NCBI GenBank assembly: GCA_000433775.1
Contig: HF998495.1
Span: 1 to 5,489, forward strand
From: Corallococcus sp. CAG:1435
Lineage (GTDB): Bacteria > Bacillota > Clostridia > Christensenellales > CAG-314
Length of the DNA: 5,489 nucleotides
Direction of reading: 5' to 3'
The notes beneath the pieces are model-generated. The model saw nothing but the letters and a program-made list of their open reading frames with translations, searched no databases and was not told the origin of the DNA. Made by a program: the position numbers and the translations under genes. Shown in pieces: positions 5,432 through 5,489 of the stretch (the first letter of the stretch is position 1; each line of letters starts with the position of its first letter).

Positions 5432-5434
5432 CCG

Positions 5435-5489
5435 TTGCACTGTTTTTGTACACTTTGTACAAATCCGCTCTATTTGCACTGTTTGTACA
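5435..5489. repeat. Direct repeats and palindrome containing TTGTACA
   Basis: TTGCACTGTTTTTGTACA (5435-5452) recurs as TTGCACTGTTTGTACA (5474-5489), 39 bp on and shorter by two T. Between them TTGTACA-CTT-TGTACAA (5446-5462) is a perfect inverted repeat. The second direct copy touches the window end, so more units may follow. It may be a regulatory cluster upstream of the minus-strand gene. Confidence 0.6.

Overview
The window is about 5.5 kb of bacterial DNA, most likely from a Bacillota (Clostridia-like) genome and quite possibly from a metagenome assembly. The reasons are a Gram-positive style 23S leader with a boxA-like motif, a near-perfect AGGAGGTGA ribosome binding site, intrinsic terminators with U-tracts, the FeoA/FeoB type and moderate GC. 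The lineage call is an inference from style, not from a search.

Layout: (1) 1-1278, minus strand: the 5' part of a 23S rRNA gene, cut by the window start. It contains an anomalous extra 233 bp (about 248-480), made of a 63-bp repeated segment flanking a 170-bp block copied from divergent 23S sequence. Chimeric assembly is the likeliest explanation. (2) 1279-1717: a divergent control region. On the minus strand it holds a 23S leader with processing-type hairpins, a boxA-like element, a strong -35/-10 pair and phased A-tracts resembling an UP element. On the plus strand it holds a candidate feo promoter and a structured 5' UTR. No 16S gene lies upstream of the 23S, so the 23S seems to have its own promoter. 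(3) 1718-4184, plus strand: feoA and feoB, the ferrous iron uptake operon, separated by one base and closed by a strong terminator at 4204-4243. FeoB ends in an extra membrane helix plus a four-cysteine tail, resembling a fused FeoB-associated Cys-rich membrane protein. (4) 4244-4671: intergenic, with an AT-rich segment and a terminator for the convergent gene. (5) 4672-5361, minus strand: a two-helix membrane protein with a cytoplasmic Mrr-type restriction endonuclease-like domain whose usual Q-x-K motif is missing. (6) 5362-5489: its upstream region, with a hairpin, a candidate -10 element and repeated TTGTACA-containing motifs.

FeoA and FeoB act together: FeoB is the GTP-driven Fe(II) permease and FeoA its small SH3-like partner. 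I see no sequence evidence linking the 23S gene or the Mrr-like protein to iron uptake. I found no clearly new multi-gene system. The points most worth a second look are the solitary 23S promoter, the FeoB tail fusion, the degenerate Mrr-like membrane protein and the mosaic 23S.
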